Source of the DNA: Caenorhabditis remanei
Taxonomy: Eukaryota > Nematoda > Chromadorea > Rhabditida > Rhabditidae
Direction of reading: 5' to 3'
NCBI RefSeq assembly: GCF_010183535.1
Contig: NC_071329.1
Location: forward strand, 19,792,879 to 19,856,878
Length of the DNA stretch: 64,000 nt
The translations under genes were made by a program, and so were the position numbers. Position 1 is the stretch's first letter, and every line of letters starts with the position of its first letter. The notes under the pieces were generated by a model, which saw only the letters and a program-made list of their open reading frames with translations, was not told the origin of the DNA and did not search any database. Of the stretch, positions 1 to 12,888 are shown piece after piece.

Positions 1-1653
1 GACTAGCCAATAGCATTAGTTGGATGGTTGAAAATGAGCGAAATGGCTCAGCTATGGAATTAATTTTACAATTAAAAAGAAGGTTAGTAAAAAATGAGTC
101 AAGAAAGAAACAGAATCAATGTGCGTCTTTACTAGATGAATGGGAGGTTGTGTTTGCGTGTGTGGATGGGATCAAATGAGTGTCCCCTCCTCCTACCTTT
201 CCCAGGAACCTTTCCCAGGTGGATTAGATTCACAGATAATGTCATTCTAATTGTTTTCTCATCACTGTTCTTCGGGAAGAATTGCTCGATTTTTGACGTA
301 TGACTATTATTCAAATACTATCTACACCCAATTATCACTCTAGTGCAATTTACTCCTAAAAAACAACGATGAAGGGTCTCATGAGGGATCATGAGGGATA
401 TCATGAGGCTTCTGAAGGAAGTTTGTGGAATGTAAAGTGCAATACTCGAATTAAAATGGGATCATGCACGTTTATTTTTTGTCGTATAGGTTTTAACCAG
501 TTCAATAGGATTAAAATCTTGGCTTTCGAGCCGTTTAGTACTATTCACTTCCAAAGAAAATACAGTTTTACTGGAATGTACACTGCTTTCAAGAGCTATT
601 GAACTCATTTCTAAATAATATTTGTTTTGATTCCATATTTTATGTGGTCAGCGGCAGTATGCACCGTCTGGTTTTTGAAACTAAGTCAAAATTAGTGAAA
701 GAAAAATTTTTGTTATCTGCGCGTTCAGCTTGAGTACTAGACGTCCAAGAGAGCCGTCTTTAATCAATTTAAATTTAAAAAACAGAGTTATTCTTTCCTA
801 TTTTCATTATGCCAATAAAATTACTACGTTTCCCCCGCATTCCATCCGTGGTGGGAACTCATTATCTCATTCGATCCAAACGATCGCTTTGAGGGGAAAC
901 ACTGACAGGCATTGGAAAACATCTGTCAGTCTTATCTCCTCAGTGTAGTCCATTAGCACTTCAGTCTGCCACGTAAAAAAAACAGCAAAACATGGACAGG
1001 TGACGTGGACTGGTGACGTGGCGGAATGACGTTAACACACAACGATTACTGGCTCACAGAGATGACGTGGCAGTTGTCTCCGATAAGACCAACAATAAAA
1101 GATGGATTAGGTGTAATTTGCGGCAGTAGACAAAATAAACATATTGATTCAATCTACTATGGAGATCTAAAATAAACGAGAGTAAGAATTGAGATTGTTG
1201 GCGATCTTCTTGTGCATAATTAGTGAATCGAAAACAGTAACAGAGGAGTTGGATAGAAATGGTGGAAAAGATTAACTAGTAGATTAACACAAGGTGGGCA
1301 GAACTTTTATTTTAAGAAAATAGGATACAAAAAGGCAACAATTTATCGCTTAACAATGAAACTTTATAAATGTTTAGATGTCAAAAATATCAATTGTCTT
1401 TCTTCTCTCCCCATTTCCTTAGTTCGTCCTGATAGGTATCCGGGTTTAGTTGATTGCGCAGACCGCCAAGGAGTTGAGAGGTCATTTGTGTAGTAGACAA
1501 AAGAGGACTCAAGAAGATTGGAACTGTGTACTGGACAGCGCTCCGAATGAAAGAATTGTTAGAGGGTCGATTTTCCTTGGTGAGATTGAAGTCTTCTTTT
1601 GTTTGATGGTATCTCTGAAATGTGAATTATTTGAACGATAATAAGACATTGTG
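1..1653. other. Gene-free stretch
   Basis: I see no convincing coding exon here. Short open frames exist but lack splice signals or family resemblance. The segment lies downstream of the 3' end of the ATG2 gene. Repeated GTGACGTGG-like motifs occur near 1000-1075. No RNA gene was recognised. Confidence 0.5.
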
Positions 1654-4600
1654 TTAACATACATTAGAGCCAGTCTCATAGGTCATTTGTTGATCACGTG
1701 GATTTATTTCATTTATAGTCCATTCTGTCGCTCCCTGAACAAACTCAGTGACTGTTTGAGCCATTCCCACAATCCCATTTGCCGAGGAGACACCGAACGA
1801 GCGCACTCCTTTCTGGACTCCTTTCAACATTTGTCCGTCCTTTTTCCGGTATTCATCAACTGGCATCGCGAAGAGATCCACTACTCCTTTTCCGACTTGA
1901 ACAAAAGGCCTGATAGGTCCTAAGCTCGCAAGCACACTGGGCATGTTGGCAAAGTTAGCAGTTGACCATTTTTCGACAGCATATTTGAAACAACTCCTAG
2001 TTCCCAGCAAACCGCTTCGTGTATTTATTTCGTGTAGAGTAATGGGCATTTTGTTCAATTGTCCAAATGCAGCGAGAAAGCGGACAATGGGATCCTGGTT
2101 TTCCATGGTCAATTTTCTTTTTCCATGATAGTCAATGTAAATTTTGACTGATGGGGAGAAAACAAATTGTTTGAAAAATGTGTCCTCACTATTAAAAATT
2201 TCCTGGAATTCCTGGTATTTATTTTCGATAATTGGTTGTGGCTCATCTTCAACACTGGTCAAGAAGTTCTGAAATTTATTAACATTAATTATATCTCATT
2301 TTTATTTAATAATATGTCGAACTTACTTTGTGCTCCTCAGTTTCAGATATGATGACAGATTGAGATGGATGGATAGTTCCCATCATAGTGAAATTTTTCA
2401 GAATTTCATCGTTGGAGACTGGGCTTTTAATAATAGGAAGCTGAACCGGTATGTTCACGTAGGTGTTGGGGAGATCAATCATGCCCAATGTTTCGTCAAA
2501 GAAGTCGACAAAAAATTCCACAGTGTTTTGATCAAGATTTAGTTTCAGTGGAAGCATTGACACTCTCATGTTTCCTTCCCTTGAGTGAGATTCAGTCATT
2601 TTGACACTGAAGAATGGCGCACTTTCACGTCTTGGTTTATTTGTCGTGGAGTATTGGTAGAGCATCTCCTGAATTTCGCTAGCTTTGACACAGTCCCTAA
2701 TAACAAATTCTCCAATTTCAAAGAGGGTGGTCGAAAAAAACGCAGCATTTTTGTCAAAGAAGTGCTTGATCAAAGTGATTTTGTCGAATTCGAAAACAAC
2801 GAATGCAGATTGATCTCTATTTGGCCCACCGGTCGAGTTTCCATGTTTGAAATCCCTTGTGCAATAATGTTTCGGAGGCGAAGACACCTCGGATAGGTCG
2901 TTTCCAGCATAAAGACTAAGCCGTAAGGTCACGTCTTTCACGAATAACTTCAGTGTTGGTGTCGAATTTCCTAATATATTTTGAGACGGTTCGGCATTGA
3001 TTGGATAGAAAAAATTATGTTTCGTAACCTCAGGCTTCTCGTGTCTGCTGATCTTCAATAGTCTTCTAACACTGGATTCAGTTCCTAATCCATTGTCGGC
3101 AACAGTGAAGTTTTTGGCTGAAGTTTCCTCTTTGACTTTTCCCGATTTCCGCGTTATCTTCTGGCTTTCATCCATTGCGTGATCTTCAGAAATGACATCC
3201 AAACATTGTTCATCCATAGCATCTTTTATCATGGCTTCAACCCGTTCCTGCACATCATCTGGTAGACCAGCATTCGATTTCAATTTCTCTACGCTTTCGG
3301 TCAACTTAGACATCCCATTCCAAACTGATTCTCTCATTGTGTTCCCCAGTTTTTCTTGTTTCTCTTCCGAACAATCAAAGACTGTTTGGATAAGAGTGGC
3401 AAGTGAGTCTGCGCACACTGATGCCATTACAATTGTATTCTGGCAGCTGGCTTCAATAATAGGCATCATTTTTACATCATATTCTTTGGTAAAATCGAGT
3501 GATACGTCAAATCGGAGTGAGCCGAATTTAAGAAAGGGAATGAACGTTTGGGCTGATGTTTCTTGTAGCGAATCTCTACTTATGTACAATCGGCATCCTT
3601 CAGAAGTTAACAGTGTCTGAAACAAAAATTATATAATTTTAGAGGTGGATCTAAACAACCTTGAAAACGTGAGAATCCTGAACAATAGAAGTGACAAGAG
3701 TACATTCTCCAAGGGCTCCTCTGAATTTCAGCTTGCTGTTTGGCTGAACCCATGAGTGATCATAAAAGATAAACGTGTTTTGCAAAGATACGTCCAGATC
3801 CATTGAAATAGCTGGTTTCACATATCCTGGGATTATATATTCTTGGAGTGTGAAGAGTTCTGAGAGATGAGTGATCCAAAAAGATTCCAAATTGTTAAAT
3901 GGTTTGGCGTGAAGCTGAGAGTTGCGAATGGTGATTTCAAGAAGAACATCAATAGTATTAGCATCTGGATTGAAATTCTTACGAATTGTAACCGCAAGCG
4001 CATCTTGTTTGAAACCACAGCTGAACTCATCGCTTGGCAAAACGCATTCTAGTTGGCTCGAGTGTTTGTTCCATTTTCCAAAGCTGTTTATTGAAATATC
4101 ATTTGGGATCCGTTTTTCATTTGAAACATCTCCTGATCCAATTTCCATTTTAGAAGAGGTGACGTTAAAATGTGTTTGATTGACATCTCCTTTGCGACCG
4201 GTTGTTGCTCCAATATTCAGTTTTTTGAAATCAAGTGAAACTTGCGTAGGCTTTTTTCCATCCTGAGTGTTACAAAGAACCGTGCATTTATCAGCCGTGA
4301 GTGTCAGTACAAAGACATGTGAAACATCTTCGAATAATTCCGCAATGTTTGCTGAATCTGCTTCAAAAGTTGAAGTCGTTGATCGAAAATATGACAAGCC
4401 ATTAGCTAGTGTGTTGTAGAAAATTTGAAGTGAACTCTTCTCTGGAACATGGAATCTCAACACTGGTACCCTTAGCTGCACATTTGTTAAATCGTAACCA
4501 TTTTGGAAAGAGGACATTTCTTCACGTGCTCCAGCTTGATTAACCTGAATAAAAAGTTGCTGATTAACACTCAATTGATTGCTTTCAGTTTTACCGCTTT

Positions 4601-7086
4601 CGATTTTTTCCGTTTCGAGTCCATATTGAAAGAAAGTTCCACTTTGATTTTTTCTGAATGATTTTCAGATGCATAGAAAAATGTTTTCTGCTCTTTTGGA
4701 ATGTTCAATCCTTCTCCGCTTAAATCTCCATATATTTCTGAACAAGTTAATTGGAAGATAGAGGCGCCTTCTCCAATTGGAATTGATAAATCAAGATTCT
4801 TGATTTCAAAAGAAACAAGTTCATTGTGGACTTGTCTCTGAGAAAAAGATTTAAGAGGATAGTGAAAATCCGTCTTTGGTACTCTGAGCTCTACTTGCCA
4901 GTTGGGGCATTTCATGTTGAAGATAGTGTCTGGTATGTTACCATCAAATTTCTCTGTCATCACGGGAACATTGTTTCTGTAATGGATGTATAGGATCTTA
5001 AATTAGAAGCAATGTTAGTTTGTTTACCTTTCACCCAATCCTTGGTTGAAAAACAGTCCATACTTAACAAGATTTGGAATACGGTTAATGATAGAAAAGT
5101 CTATTTCTGTTTGTACGGCTGCCAGCAATACATCAATGTTCGTCTTGCCGTTAGCAGTTCTCAGACTCATTTCAAAATTTGGATTGCTGTTTTGGCTCCA
5201 GAAGTTGAAAAGATTGATGCAAAGAGGTCCGTTATTCTCAGGTGCACTTTCTGGTGTCAGAAATTCCAATAAATTCAAATCTGACATGAGAACATTACAT
5301 GAGAATTGTCCGAGTGTTCCAATTTTCCATTGTCTTGCCGTGGCTTTCAAAGAACATCCAGTTATTCGGAGATGATCTTTTGGATAACAACTTTCGGTGG
5401 TTTTGCTGATATTAGCAATACTTTGCTTTGCGACTTTTTTGACTGATTTGAAGAATAATGTCGACTCGTTTCGAAGAATATCAAGCACTTTAGCGTATCC
5501 TCCATGTTCCAATACATAATCAGATGATAAGTAGTCACAATGTGGAATATAAATGGAAAGTGTTCCAATATTAGTGTTTACTGTGACATCTGATTTGATT
5601 TCCACTTCTGATTTGTTCTTATATTTCATCTTGTATTGGGAATTTGTGGAGAAGATAAAAAGTCTGAAAATGAAAACGTAAGATAATTCAACTCCTATTT
5701 TTTCAAACCTTTCGATAATTTTGATCTGTGAGGGTGTTGCAAAAGCGTTGACTCCGTCCATAGCGATATCGATTTGCATTTTCAAATTCTTTCTCTCATT
5801 AACACAGTCGTTCAATCGAATTCCACACGAAATATTTCCAATAATTTCGGCACATATGATAGGGTTGGAGGGTAGCTTTATCCCTGCTGGCTCTCTCTTC
5901 CCGGTTTGAAACTGGTCATGTAAAGGAGCCACTAAAACAGTGGATATTTGTGGGTACAAAAACCAATAATGACTTACTTTCTTCATGGCAAGAATAAAAT
6001 GTATCCATGTCGTCATCACTACATTTTTCACTTCTATAGATTTCCGAGAAGACATCAGTGTGAATAGAAACTCCTGCAAAAGAACACACTTTATAAAAAT
6101 TAAATTCTGAAGTCCTTACCATAAAGATTGATCTTTTTATTCAAACAGTTGCTTTTCTCGTTGTCATCCATTTTATCGCTTTGTGACTGCTCGTCCACGA
6201 ACGTAGCGCTCTTCACGTTTACTTCAACAGCAGTGGCAAGATCTGATTCAGTGTTTTGTTGGCTCTCAAATCGAAGAATTATACTATTCACAGTTAAACA
6301 AAAACGTGATAAAACGGAAGTCAGAATTGCAGAAAAATATTGTGTTGTTTGTTGGTTCACATCAAACTTTGCAAAACTGTTCTCGCTACTGACTTCACTG
6401 AATACGCTTCTAATCATTTTTTCTGTACTGAAGCTCATGAAAACACTTTCAATTATAGATTTTGCTGAAAATAAATTACTCATGAACAAAATACTGATAA
6501 TTACGAACTTACTAGTACTCATGTCATCCAATTTTATAGTTTCATCGATTTTGAATGTAAGTTGCAAATCGTCTATGCACATTTTACTAGACTCTGTCAT
6601 AATGGCATTCCATGGGATGTCCACTTTAAGTTTCCCGATATAACCGTCTACAAGGATAAATGGAAAGCATCTTTCGGCAAGTGCAGTATTTACAGCCTAA
6701 AGAAATTTAACTTCATCAGTTAGTTTTGTTTGTGTATCACACTTACATTGGCGTTTATATCAAGGTTTTTCAGCTCGAGGCATCCAGTTGACAGTTGGAT
6801 TGACAACTGATCAGATGATACAGTGTTTTCCAGCCAGGTTCCGAGATATCTTTGAATCACTAATTTACACCAAATCTTATTGATTGAGTTTAGAGTCATT
6901 TCTGTAAAATACAAATTATCTATGGCTCTTACAAAACTGCAGTTTTTAGAGAAACAAAATGTTTCATGTAAAATATTATACTTCTTAATTTAGGTATGTC
7001 TTACATTACATAGAAATATATAATAATTTTAATTACTTACTACTCTTTCCGAAGAATTCGTTAAAAACGTTGTAGATTGAGTTCAT
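1654..7086 (-). CDS. atg-2: Autophagy protein ATG2 (lipid-transfer rod)
   Basis: ATG2 is a rod-like lipid channel that moves phospholipids from the ER to the growing autophagosome, working with ATG9 and WIPI/ATG18. My model has eleven exons: 7041-7086, 6747-6901, 6513-6696, 6120-6464, 5978-6073, 5709-5931, 5028-5663, 4595-4976, 3660-4544, 2327-3616 and 1654-2268. It closes in frame at 1618 residues. Residues 1-70 look like a chorein N-terminus, with the WCKLVIQRYLGTWLE and DQLSIQLSTGCLELKNLDI motifs. The last 205 residues contain PIRPFVQVGKGVVDLFAMPV and the SFGVSSANGIVGMAQTV segment typical of the ATG2 C-terminal domain. The middle is divergent, as is usual in this family. The exon 1 donor is ambiguous by three bases. 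The gene symbol rests on C. elegans orthology by pattern, not on a search. Confidence 0.88.
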
Positions 7087-8083
7087 GGTTCTGAAGGACT
7101 AGATGCAAAGTTTTGCAGAACAGTACTCCACAAGATACAATACTGAGCACAAAGAAAATGTACTATTTGGAAATTTTCTTGAGAGGGGGCAGCTCTAATA
7201 CGCCTCTCTCAATAATTCAAATTTTCGGCGGGAATAGCGCAGATGGACCTGTGTATTGCTTATGGGAAAATTGAATGCTATTGGGTGTGAACGGTTAATC
7301 GTCAGGGGCCGTGGGAAACAACAGTTATTTTCATAGTTTTTTTTTAATTTGCTCTAAGATACTTACTGCGCAGGAGACGTTTCTGCAGAGCCACGAACCC
7401 AAACGATCCGTCACAACCTCATTCATAATTCTTAAATTTCGGGTTTTCACCTTCTTGAAAATGTCTTTTTAAACTTTTTTTATTTTTGATTTTGTCAAGT
7501 GAATAACTACTTTTCAAATTACTTACTTTTGAATGAGGGAGCAAGATTTGACACTGTTTTCAACAAAAAAGGGTCTAAATATATGCACACGAATGCTAGC
7601 TGATTCCCTTTTTCTTCTTTCCTTCTTTACCATCCCACGTAACACACAAGTAACATGACGACGGTCAATAGCAAGAAGCGAACGTACAATACACGTCTCT
7701 CTCATTCCCATACACTATTTCTATCTCTGTAACTGTCTGCGTAACAGCAGAGCGCGATGCAGCAGCCGTTCGAAATCTCTTTTTTTTAGTCAATGTCTTG
7801 GGTATTCATAATCAACAACCAAAACTTGAGTAATGGGTTCGTAGGCCTACAGGTTTCCCGAATAAAAAAAATATATCTTTTTTTAGTCAATTTTTTGGCG
7901 CCTGAAATGTAAAAAAATGTATTTAGAAAATGGTAGATCATTTACGACTTCCCATAGTTTAGTGTGCTAGTTGTTTTGTCTTTCGTGTCTTTTTAGCCTC
8001 CTACGTTTTTTTCTGTTGCTAGAGAGCCTTTTTGCAATTATATATCCCCGATAACGCTGACATATTTCAGTCAATCAACAAGA
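7087..8083. promoter_or_regulatory. Divergent intergenic region with trans-splice acceptor
   Basis: About 1 kb separates the divergently transcribed ATG2 and TAF3-like genes, so it should hold both promoters. A CATATTTCAG acceptor ends at 8070, 13 bases before the TAF3-like start codon. No upstream donor or open exon was seen, so it is probably an SL1 trans-splice site. No other element was identified. Confidence 0.5.
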
Positions 8084-9986
8084 ATGATCTATGAAATTAT
8101 TACGGGAGACGGTCCATTGACGGCTGACGATTTCGCACTTATCAAACTTCGAGATACCGTCGAGAACATATGCGAGCATTTTGGCGTCAATTCAGTCACG
8201 TCGAATGCAACGGACAGATTGACAACAATTCTGAGGAATAAGCTGACCAGTTATTCAAACTCGACCAGGCTGTTCATGGAAATTTGTGAGTTTTTATTTA
8301 ATTGTTTTAATTCGAAACATTGAATTTTTCCAGCTGGACGTACACAGGCAACGCTCAGTGATGTCAAAGCATCTCTTATGCATCACAAAATCGATTTGAA
8401 AGGGTTTGAAGGTTACTTGAAGTATGCACATACTGAGCGATCAGAAACGGTAAGTTTTTCACATCCGTCAAAGCAATTAAATATTACTTGAATTGCAGTT
8501 GCCAATATTCCCAGTAGCAGATCCGGATAAGATGAACTCTGAAAATGCGTACTTCAAGACTATATATGGTGCAAAACCATCAGATGAAGAGTTGAAAACA
8601 AGACCAGAACACATTCCTCAGTACTATCGTGCAATTCATCCGGAATGGATCAAAGATGAATTTAATACTGCTTCGAAACCTGTACCTCGTAGAAAAATTA
8701 AGCCAAAGGAGTCAAACGCAGTCAACCTCAACATTCCCAATTTTGCCGAGTTGAGTTTCAGTGGCTTTTTTGAAGAGTTGGATGAGAACAGAAAGTTTGA
8801 AGATGAACGACGGAAAGCCAAAGTATCACCAAGATCTAGTGAAAATGAAACAATTCTGAAACCCTTTTTCCAGAAGGACACATTCATAGTTGGTTTAGTT
8901 TTTTAGAAACAACTTTTATCTTCTGTTTTACAGGTGAAAACTGCAAAAAGTGTCAAGACTGCTAAGAAAAATACTGGAGAAAAGCCTGAGGATAAATCAC
9001 AGAAACTTCATAGTTTGAGAGAACAGCAAATTAACCTTCCTTCTGCTACTTCTCTACAACAAGAAGTTCCATTTCTTCTTAGTGACGCCCCAATCGATGC
9101 TGCTATAGTGGCTGAGTTTGATGTAGAACAGAAAGAAAATGGCAATCAAAAACGAGATGAGGACATTGCACAGTACAAGGAGTATAAACGTCTTAAGAAA
9201 GAGCGGAAACGTATGAGACGCGAAGAGCGAAACAAAGAAAATTCGGTGAGAACTTTTGTCAACGATAAGTTAGAAGAGCAGAAAAGTGAAGAATTGGAGG
9301 AAATTACTAATGTCACCGAAATAGATGAATCTGATAAAGGACAGAGCAGAAAAAGTAAACTAGACGAGAGCACTGAAGAATACAAGGAGTACAAACGTCT
9401 GAAGAAAGAGCGAAAACGAAGAGAACGAGAAGAGAAATTCATTGAGACTCTTGAAAAAGCTCCTCCTATCCCAAAGCTTACGTTGAAAATCAAATTTGGT
9501 AACGAATTGTTTGAAAAACCAATAGAACATGTTCCGGATACCAGTTTTCCACCCTCAATCACACCTCTTAAAATCCGAATCAAGAATCTGCTCCCGGCGA
9601 AGAAAATTGATGAGAACAATGAAAAACGTCCGGACAAAGAGAATTGTGACGAAAGTTATCTAAACCAAAAGCAATTCCACGAGGATTCTGACACCGGTGG
9701 CAAAGTTTGGTACTGCCCGGTATGCTCGGTGGTCTACGCCAATGACAAGTATATGGTTGGATGTGACAAATGTGAGCATTGGTTTCATTGGTATGTTTTC
9801 TATACTTTTTTTCTAGTCCAGCGTTACTAATATTACAGGGATTGTGTTGGATTGACTGCCGAGCCCTCCGACTCCAAGTGGTACTGCCCGAGATGCATCA
9901 ACAAAAAGAAGACCAAAAAGAATAAGAAACGGAAAGCTTCAGGAGTTGGTGGCTTTAATGAGGTTGTAAAAAAGCAAAAAATTTGA
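8084..9986 (+). CDS. taf-3: TAF3-like TFIID subunit (histone fold + PHD finger)
   Basis: TAF3 is a TFIID subunit that pairs with TAF10 through a histone fold and reads H3K4me3 through a C-terminal PHD finger. Exons are 8084-8285, 8334-8449, 8499-8888, 8934-9790 and 9839-9986, giving 570 residues in frame. Residues 1-100 form a bromodomain-associated histone-fold-like segment. The middle is highly charged, with two near-identical EYKEYKRLKKERKR blocks. The C-terminus holds a PHD finger: WYCPVC, then CDKCEHWFHWDC, then WYCPRC, followed by a KKKTKKNKKRK basic tail. The exon 4/5 junction splits the Trp codon of the PHD finger. The domain order matches TAF3 of other animals. The donor of exon 3 (GTTGGT) is weak. 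Confidence 0.82.
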
Positions 9987-10306
9987 TTATACATACTGTA
10001 GTATGTTTTGTTGAGCTGTATTATTTATTTTGTGAATTTCTAATTCAATATGTTTTCTCTAGAATCTATGTATATCAGAATAAACTAGGTATGTTTATAA
10101 TAACTAAAAAGGCACCGCAGAAGCAATATTGTGTCATTCACATTTATTAAAGACACGGAATGTAGAATTAAGACTGGCTTTTCGATAGCTGAATAGATGT
10201 AATTCTGATAATTTTCATGAAAAGTATCTAAAAAATAACCCAAATAGAACATCATTACCAAGAATTCATATCAATCAAAGTCAAGAAAAAAAAACAAGAA
10301 ATAATG
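9987..10306. other. Convergent 3' intergenic region
   Basis: About 320 bases lie between the tail-to-tail TAF3-like and F-box-type genes. An AATAAA signal occurs at about 10079 for the upstream gene. No other feature was seen. Confidence 0.45.
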
Positions 10307-12267
10307 TCATGCATTCGGAGGAATTTGACTTTCAGTAGGCAGAACATTCAGCTTCAGATCCCAATTCATCTTTGATTTCTCTCTTTTTTCCAAGTAGATG
10401 TACAGATTCGAGTCAATTGTCATCCAAAGAACCAAACAGTTCCGAAATTGCTTTGGCCTAAAAATAGTTAAAAGTTGTATAAAGGTTTTTAAGGCTGCTT
10501 TGGTCGTGTTGCTTTTTTCAAGTCTTAAAGGTACAGTGCCGGCCAAAAATTTATCATTTGTATTTTGCCGGTTTCAGTTGAAAATGCCAATGAATGAAAA
10601 TGAGAGTGTGTAATGGTAATGCTGGTTGTCCCATCAAGCAGATTTTTAATGAATCATACAAATTAGACATAGACCTCAATTTTCGTAGTTGACAACTTTT
10701 TTGTACAGGCTGTCTCTAGAAAGTTATAGTCATTTTAAGACGACAGTTTGAAAATCGCAAAATTTTGCACTGAAATGGGTCCATTTGATGGAGGAATTAC
10801 CTTGTCGATATGTAATTTACTAGACAGCGCCCGTACAAATAAATGGTCCACTACAAAAATAGAGCTCTACCTTTGTTCTGTATGATTCATTAAAAATCTA
10901 CTTGATGGGAGACAATCAGTATTATCATGACACACTATCAAAGATGGATAGTTTCAACTAAAAAACGCAAAAGATGATATATTTTTGGCCCGTACTGTAC
11001 TTTCAATAATTTTTGTTGTTTTCTCATAAAAATCCCATAGAAAACTACAAAAAATGATAGAAAAAGACAAAAATCTCAGCAAACAGAAAAACTCACGTTT
11101 CATTTACATATAGTTGGATTTTATTTCTTTGAGCTTCTTCGATTTCCTTAATTGTGTTTTTTGCATCCAGTTTGTTGTGAATTTCAAACGAAAAGCAGCT
11201 ACCAATCGGTCTTCCATTCTCCAGCCAGTTGTTGACCAAAGCAATAATCTTATTCTTTAGATCACTTGTTTTTCGAACGTGAACTCTCTTATTTATTAGC
11301 TCTGCGAGATCCCATTCACTCACAGTGATTATAAGTTTTTGCGCAGAGTTCACTATCTGGTGGTATAGGATATTCTCTTGTCTGACAAAGATGTCTCGTG
11401 AAATTTCGATTGTCTCAAGGGGATGATTCTCATAATCCAACACGTTTTGAATGTTTTCCATGAAGACACCCCACTTGATAGTCATATTGCGAATTCTCAC
11501 TTTCAAATTTGAATTCAAAGCTGCTAAATTTCTCTCTAACAATTCTGAACTTTCGATCTCTAATTTTTTAATCCGAATGTTGCTCCTTTTTTGGAAAACT
11601 GCTTTGAATAAGCTGTCACTAGCATCCGAAATCGTTCGGATGTATCCAACACGTTCACCTTCTTGGGATCCATATTTTGTCGAGATTTTAACTTGTAAAT
11701 AGTGATTGAATGGTGGCGGGAGCTTGTTTTGTCTCAAGCTTGCTCGATAGATGACTTCTTCCGTTTCATTGATAAATTTTGTTAGCATTTCTAGTTTTCT
11801 AGACTTCTCGGGGGTATCAGGAAGACCAAGAAGAATCGCTTTTCCCTTCCTCACTTCTCGTAATTCTTCCGCCTTCTCTTTCACAAAACCAAGAAATATT
11901 CCATCGTTTCGGAGATGTTCCGAAAATCCATACACATCACATTCCACTGCACTTCCTCCTTCCTCATTTAATTTTTTGACGCCATGTGGTGTTTCACTGT
12001 CATTATGATATTTTCGGACTATCCCAATCTTATAAACCGCATCATTGACACTGAATACCGATCCATCCAAAAGAAGTGTATCAACTTTTAATGGGAGAGA
12101 ATTTTCCGCCTGGCGGAGTGCTGGACATTGTTGGAACAAGAAGAATCTGAAACAGAAAATTATCAGTAAATGTAAGTTTATAAGTTGTAAACTCACCGTT
12201 TATTAGCGTCAATGTTCTGAAGCACGCTCTCCCAAATGAGGTAGGACAGTGGTCTGTTAGAAGACAT
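10307..12267 (-). CDS. F-box-type protein with DUF3557-like region
   Basis: This belongs to the large nematode F-box family whose members have a short first exon and a long associated region. They probably act as substrate adaptors of SCF ubiquitin ligases. Exons are 12197-12267 (71 bases), 11097-12146 and 10307-10457, closing in frame at 423 residues. The N-terminus MSSNRPLSYLIWESVLQNID followed by ANKRFFLFQQCPALR and SLPLKVDTLLL is the family signature. The 71-base first exon and its phase are shared with the relative at 43362. The last intron (639 bases) holds a palindromic transposon. If that intron is retained, a stop codon follows directly at 11093-11095. The substrate is unknown. Confidence 0.78.
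10534..10997. mobile_element. Palindromic mariner-like MITE in F-box intron
   Basis: The ends CAGTGCCGGCCAAAA and GGCCCGTACTG are inverted and flanked by TA on both sides. The arms remain complementary far inward, including the segments around TTAATGAATCATACA and TGTATGATTCATTAA. The TA duplication fits the Tc1/mariner superfamily. No transposase is present. Related copies lie near 18.7-19.2 kb and 59.8-60.2 kb. Confidence 0.75.
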
Positions 12268-12888
12268 TTTCCTGAAATATAAATTAATAGCAGGGAAAGA
12301 TAAACGGAGGGAGCAAAAGTAAAAACGAGAGAATAAGAGTTCTGAGATTAGTGAGACAGTTGTCAAGACGGGCGAGGGTAACAAATGACGAGGGCAGCCG
12401 GAACAGATGACCTAGACGCAATAACTGGCAATACGGAGGAATCACATTTTCTGCGAGGAGAAAAAGGGACACACCTCGTTGCGGGAGAAATGTTCCACTG
12501 GGATGTAAAATGATAGCTTCCTGCTTTTCCTATAGATAATGAATACTAATATGAGTAGATATGAGGTGAGCAACTCAGCTGCATCCACGGTTCTCATAGT
12601 CTCTTTAGTTTTTTTTCTTAAACATGGAAAAAAACTAAACATGGAAAATTCAAAACTAAAACATTGAAAATTCGGCAAACTCCATGTCAAAGAGAGCATA
12701 TGGTGACACTTTCCTCTATCTCATCCCCTGGGAATCGTCTTCCTTTTCGGTTTCCATTGTTACATGTAACATCTTGGACCAGGTACATTTTCCCATCTGC
12801 TCATCAATCTGTGACAGAATCTATAAACCAGTGTAGGTGGTACAGAATAATTGATTCTAACTGGTCTGCTCAGCCCATTTTTTGAGAA
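12268..12888. promoter_or_regulatory. Divergent intergenic region
   Basis: About 620 bases lie between the divergently transcribed F-box-type and kinase genes, and should hold both promoters. I see no repeat or conserved site I can name. Confidence 0.4.

Noticed and set aside
369..948. Small genes in the first kilobase
   Set aside because: Open frames of 70 or so codons with no recognisable motif or splice context; chance is sufficient.
1654..1923. Plus-strand frames overlapping ATG2
   Set aside because: They are shadows of the minus-strand coding exons, without splice logic or similarity.
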